Assembly: GCA_030619365.1 (NCBI GenBank)
Contig: JAUXBQ010000184.1
Location: 1-5,279 of the forward strand
Origin: a candidate division FCPU426 bacterium
Lineage (GTDB): Bacteria > Oederibacteriota > JAAXVQ01 > JAUVAV01
DNA length: 5,279 bases
Direction: 5' to 3'
Shown piece by piece: positions 4,517 through 5,279 of the stretch. Position numbers and translations under genes: made by a program. The first letter of the stretch is position 1. Each line of letters opens with the position of its first letter. The notes under the pieces were generated by a model. It saw only the letters and a program-made list of their open reading frames with translations, was not told the DNA's origin and ran no database searches.

Positions 4517-5279
4517 ATGAAATTCCTTCGCTATTGCATTACCGCGTTGCTGCTGGCGGGCGTCGGCGCAACGGGCGCGGCCTGGGCCGAAGAAGCAGTG
4601 GCGCCTGAAGCGGTTCCGGTTGTGGCCGAGAGCGCGGCCGCAATTGAAGCGGCGCCCCAAGCTGCGACTAATCTGGCCGCCTTGGTGAGCGAAGCTGCCG
4701 CGGCAGCCAGCACGGCTCAGGATTCGGCCAACTGGGTCTGGATTCTCATCGCCGCGTTCCTGGTCATGTTCATGCAACCAGGTTTTGCCATGTTGGAGGC
4801 CGGATTAACCCGTTCAAAAAATGCCGGAAACATCATGATGAAAAACTTGATGGATTTTTCCCTGGGCTCAATCGCCTACTTTGTATTGGGCTTCGGCATC
4901 ATGTTCGGAGCGGACAAGATGGGCCTTTTCGGGTCCGATGGCTTCCTGCTTGGCGCCGCGAACACGGCCGGCAAGGAGGGCATGTGGCAATACGCTTTCT
5001 GGATGTTTCAGGTGGTGTTCGCCGCCACGGCCGCGACCATTGTCTCGGGCGCCATGGCCGAACGCACGAAATTCGTCGGATACCTGATTTATAGCATCTT
5101 TATCTCCCTGTTTATCTATCCGGTGGTGGGTCACTGGATTTGGGGCGGCGGCTGGCTGAGTATGCTGAAAACCCCGATGGTGGATTTTGCCGGATCAACG
5201 GTGGTCCACTCCGTGGGGGGGTGGCTGGCTTTGGCCGGAGCCATCGATCTGGGTCCCAGACTGGGCAAATACGGCCCTA
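4517..5279 (+). CDS. amt: Ammonium transporter, Amt family (3' end beyond the window)
   Basis: This is an inner-membrane channel for NH4+/NH3 and works as a trimer. The frame stays open from the ATG at 4517 to the window edge (254 codons), roughly the N-terminal half. It has a signal peptide at 1-24 (cut after AWA), an Ala-rich periplasmic linker at 25-72, then membrane segments at about 73-97, 114-131, 158-180, 187-208 and 228-246. Counterparts of E. coli AmtB pore residues are visible: F164 and F168 in FQVVF (F103/F107), W209 in HWIWGGG (W148), D223 in DFAGSTVVH (D160) and H231 (H168). MQPGFAMLEAG at 86-96 and NIMMKNLMDF at 105-114 are characteristic blocks. GGGGGTG 8 nt upstream is a modest ribosome site. 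It is 16 bp after the porin-like gene, so co-transcribed and probably under the same sigma-54 control. The second pore His and any C-terminal GlnK-binding tail are not in the window. Confidence 0.95.
   Translation, partial: MKFLRYCITALLLAGVGATGAAWAEEAVAPEAVPVVAESAAAIEAAPQAATNLAALVSEAAAAASTAQDSANWVWILIAAFLVMFMQPGFAMLEAGLTRSKNAGNIMMKNLMDFSLGSIAYFVLGFGIMFGADKMGLFGSDGFLLGAANTAGKEGMWQYAFWMFQVVFAATAATIVSGAMAERTKFVGYLIYSIFISLFIYPVVGHWIWGGGWLSMLKTPMVDFAGSTVVHSVGGWLALAGAIDLGPRLGKYGP

Noticed and set aside
4490..4777. 95-codon minus-strand open frame over the amt start
   Set aside because: It is antisense to the signal peptide and Ala-rich linker of amt; GC-rich Ala codons keep the opposite frames open.

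Overview
The window looks like a chromosomal segment of a diderm (Gram-negative) bacterium. It contains a Sec-exported outer-membrane beta-barrel protein, a sigma-54 promoter and periplasm-directed enzymes. Coding sequence is moderately GC-rich, while parts of the spacer around 3480-3550 are strongly AT-rich. A Desulfobacterota ('deltaproteobacterial') or related origin fits the gene families, but this is a guess from family flavour and no marker gene is present.

Left block, leftward transcription (42-1980): three genes lie in the same direction, in the order nitroreductase-family flavoprotein (1354-1980), membrane-anchored GyrI-like domain protein (662-1246) and signal-peptide-bearing methionine-R-sulfoxide reductase MsrB (42-587). 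The gaps are about 107 and 74 bp. They may form one redox or repair transcription unit, which ends in a perfect 44-bp palindrome (6-49) that overlaps the msrB stop codon and can act as a terminator in both directions.

Centre (1981-3438): a 243-bp divergent spacer with nested inverted repeats separates the nitroreductase from a rightward gene for a 404-residue HD-domain protein of the YfbR-like type. Reading the protein against itself suggests it is a tandem duplication. The C-terminal half has an intact H...HD...D metal site. The N-terminal half keeps the RW, first-His and 'DI..P' landmarks, but has EL in place of HD and His in place of the last Asp, so it appears to be a pseudo-HD domain.

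Right block (3439-5279): a 303-bp spacer carries a candidate sigma-70 promoter and, just downstream, a near-consensus sigma-54 promoter (GG-N10-GC). These drive a two-gene unit: an outer-membrane beta-barrel protein of the Gcw_chp/TorF-like type (3742-4500) and, 16 bp later, an Amt-family ammonium transporter (4517 to the window edge, truncated). The transporter has no stop codon inside the window. The arrangement suggests nitrogen-limitation-controlled expression of a matched outer- and inner-membrane uptake pair. No glnK (PII) gene lies between them; it could lie beyond the right edge.

No tRNA, rRNA, CRISPR array, transposase or phage gene was seen. The most interesting points are the HD/pseudo-HD duplication, the dual sigma-70/sigma-54 control of the porin-like/amt pair, the long Ala-rich periplasmic linker of the transporter, and the perfect palindrome at the left end.
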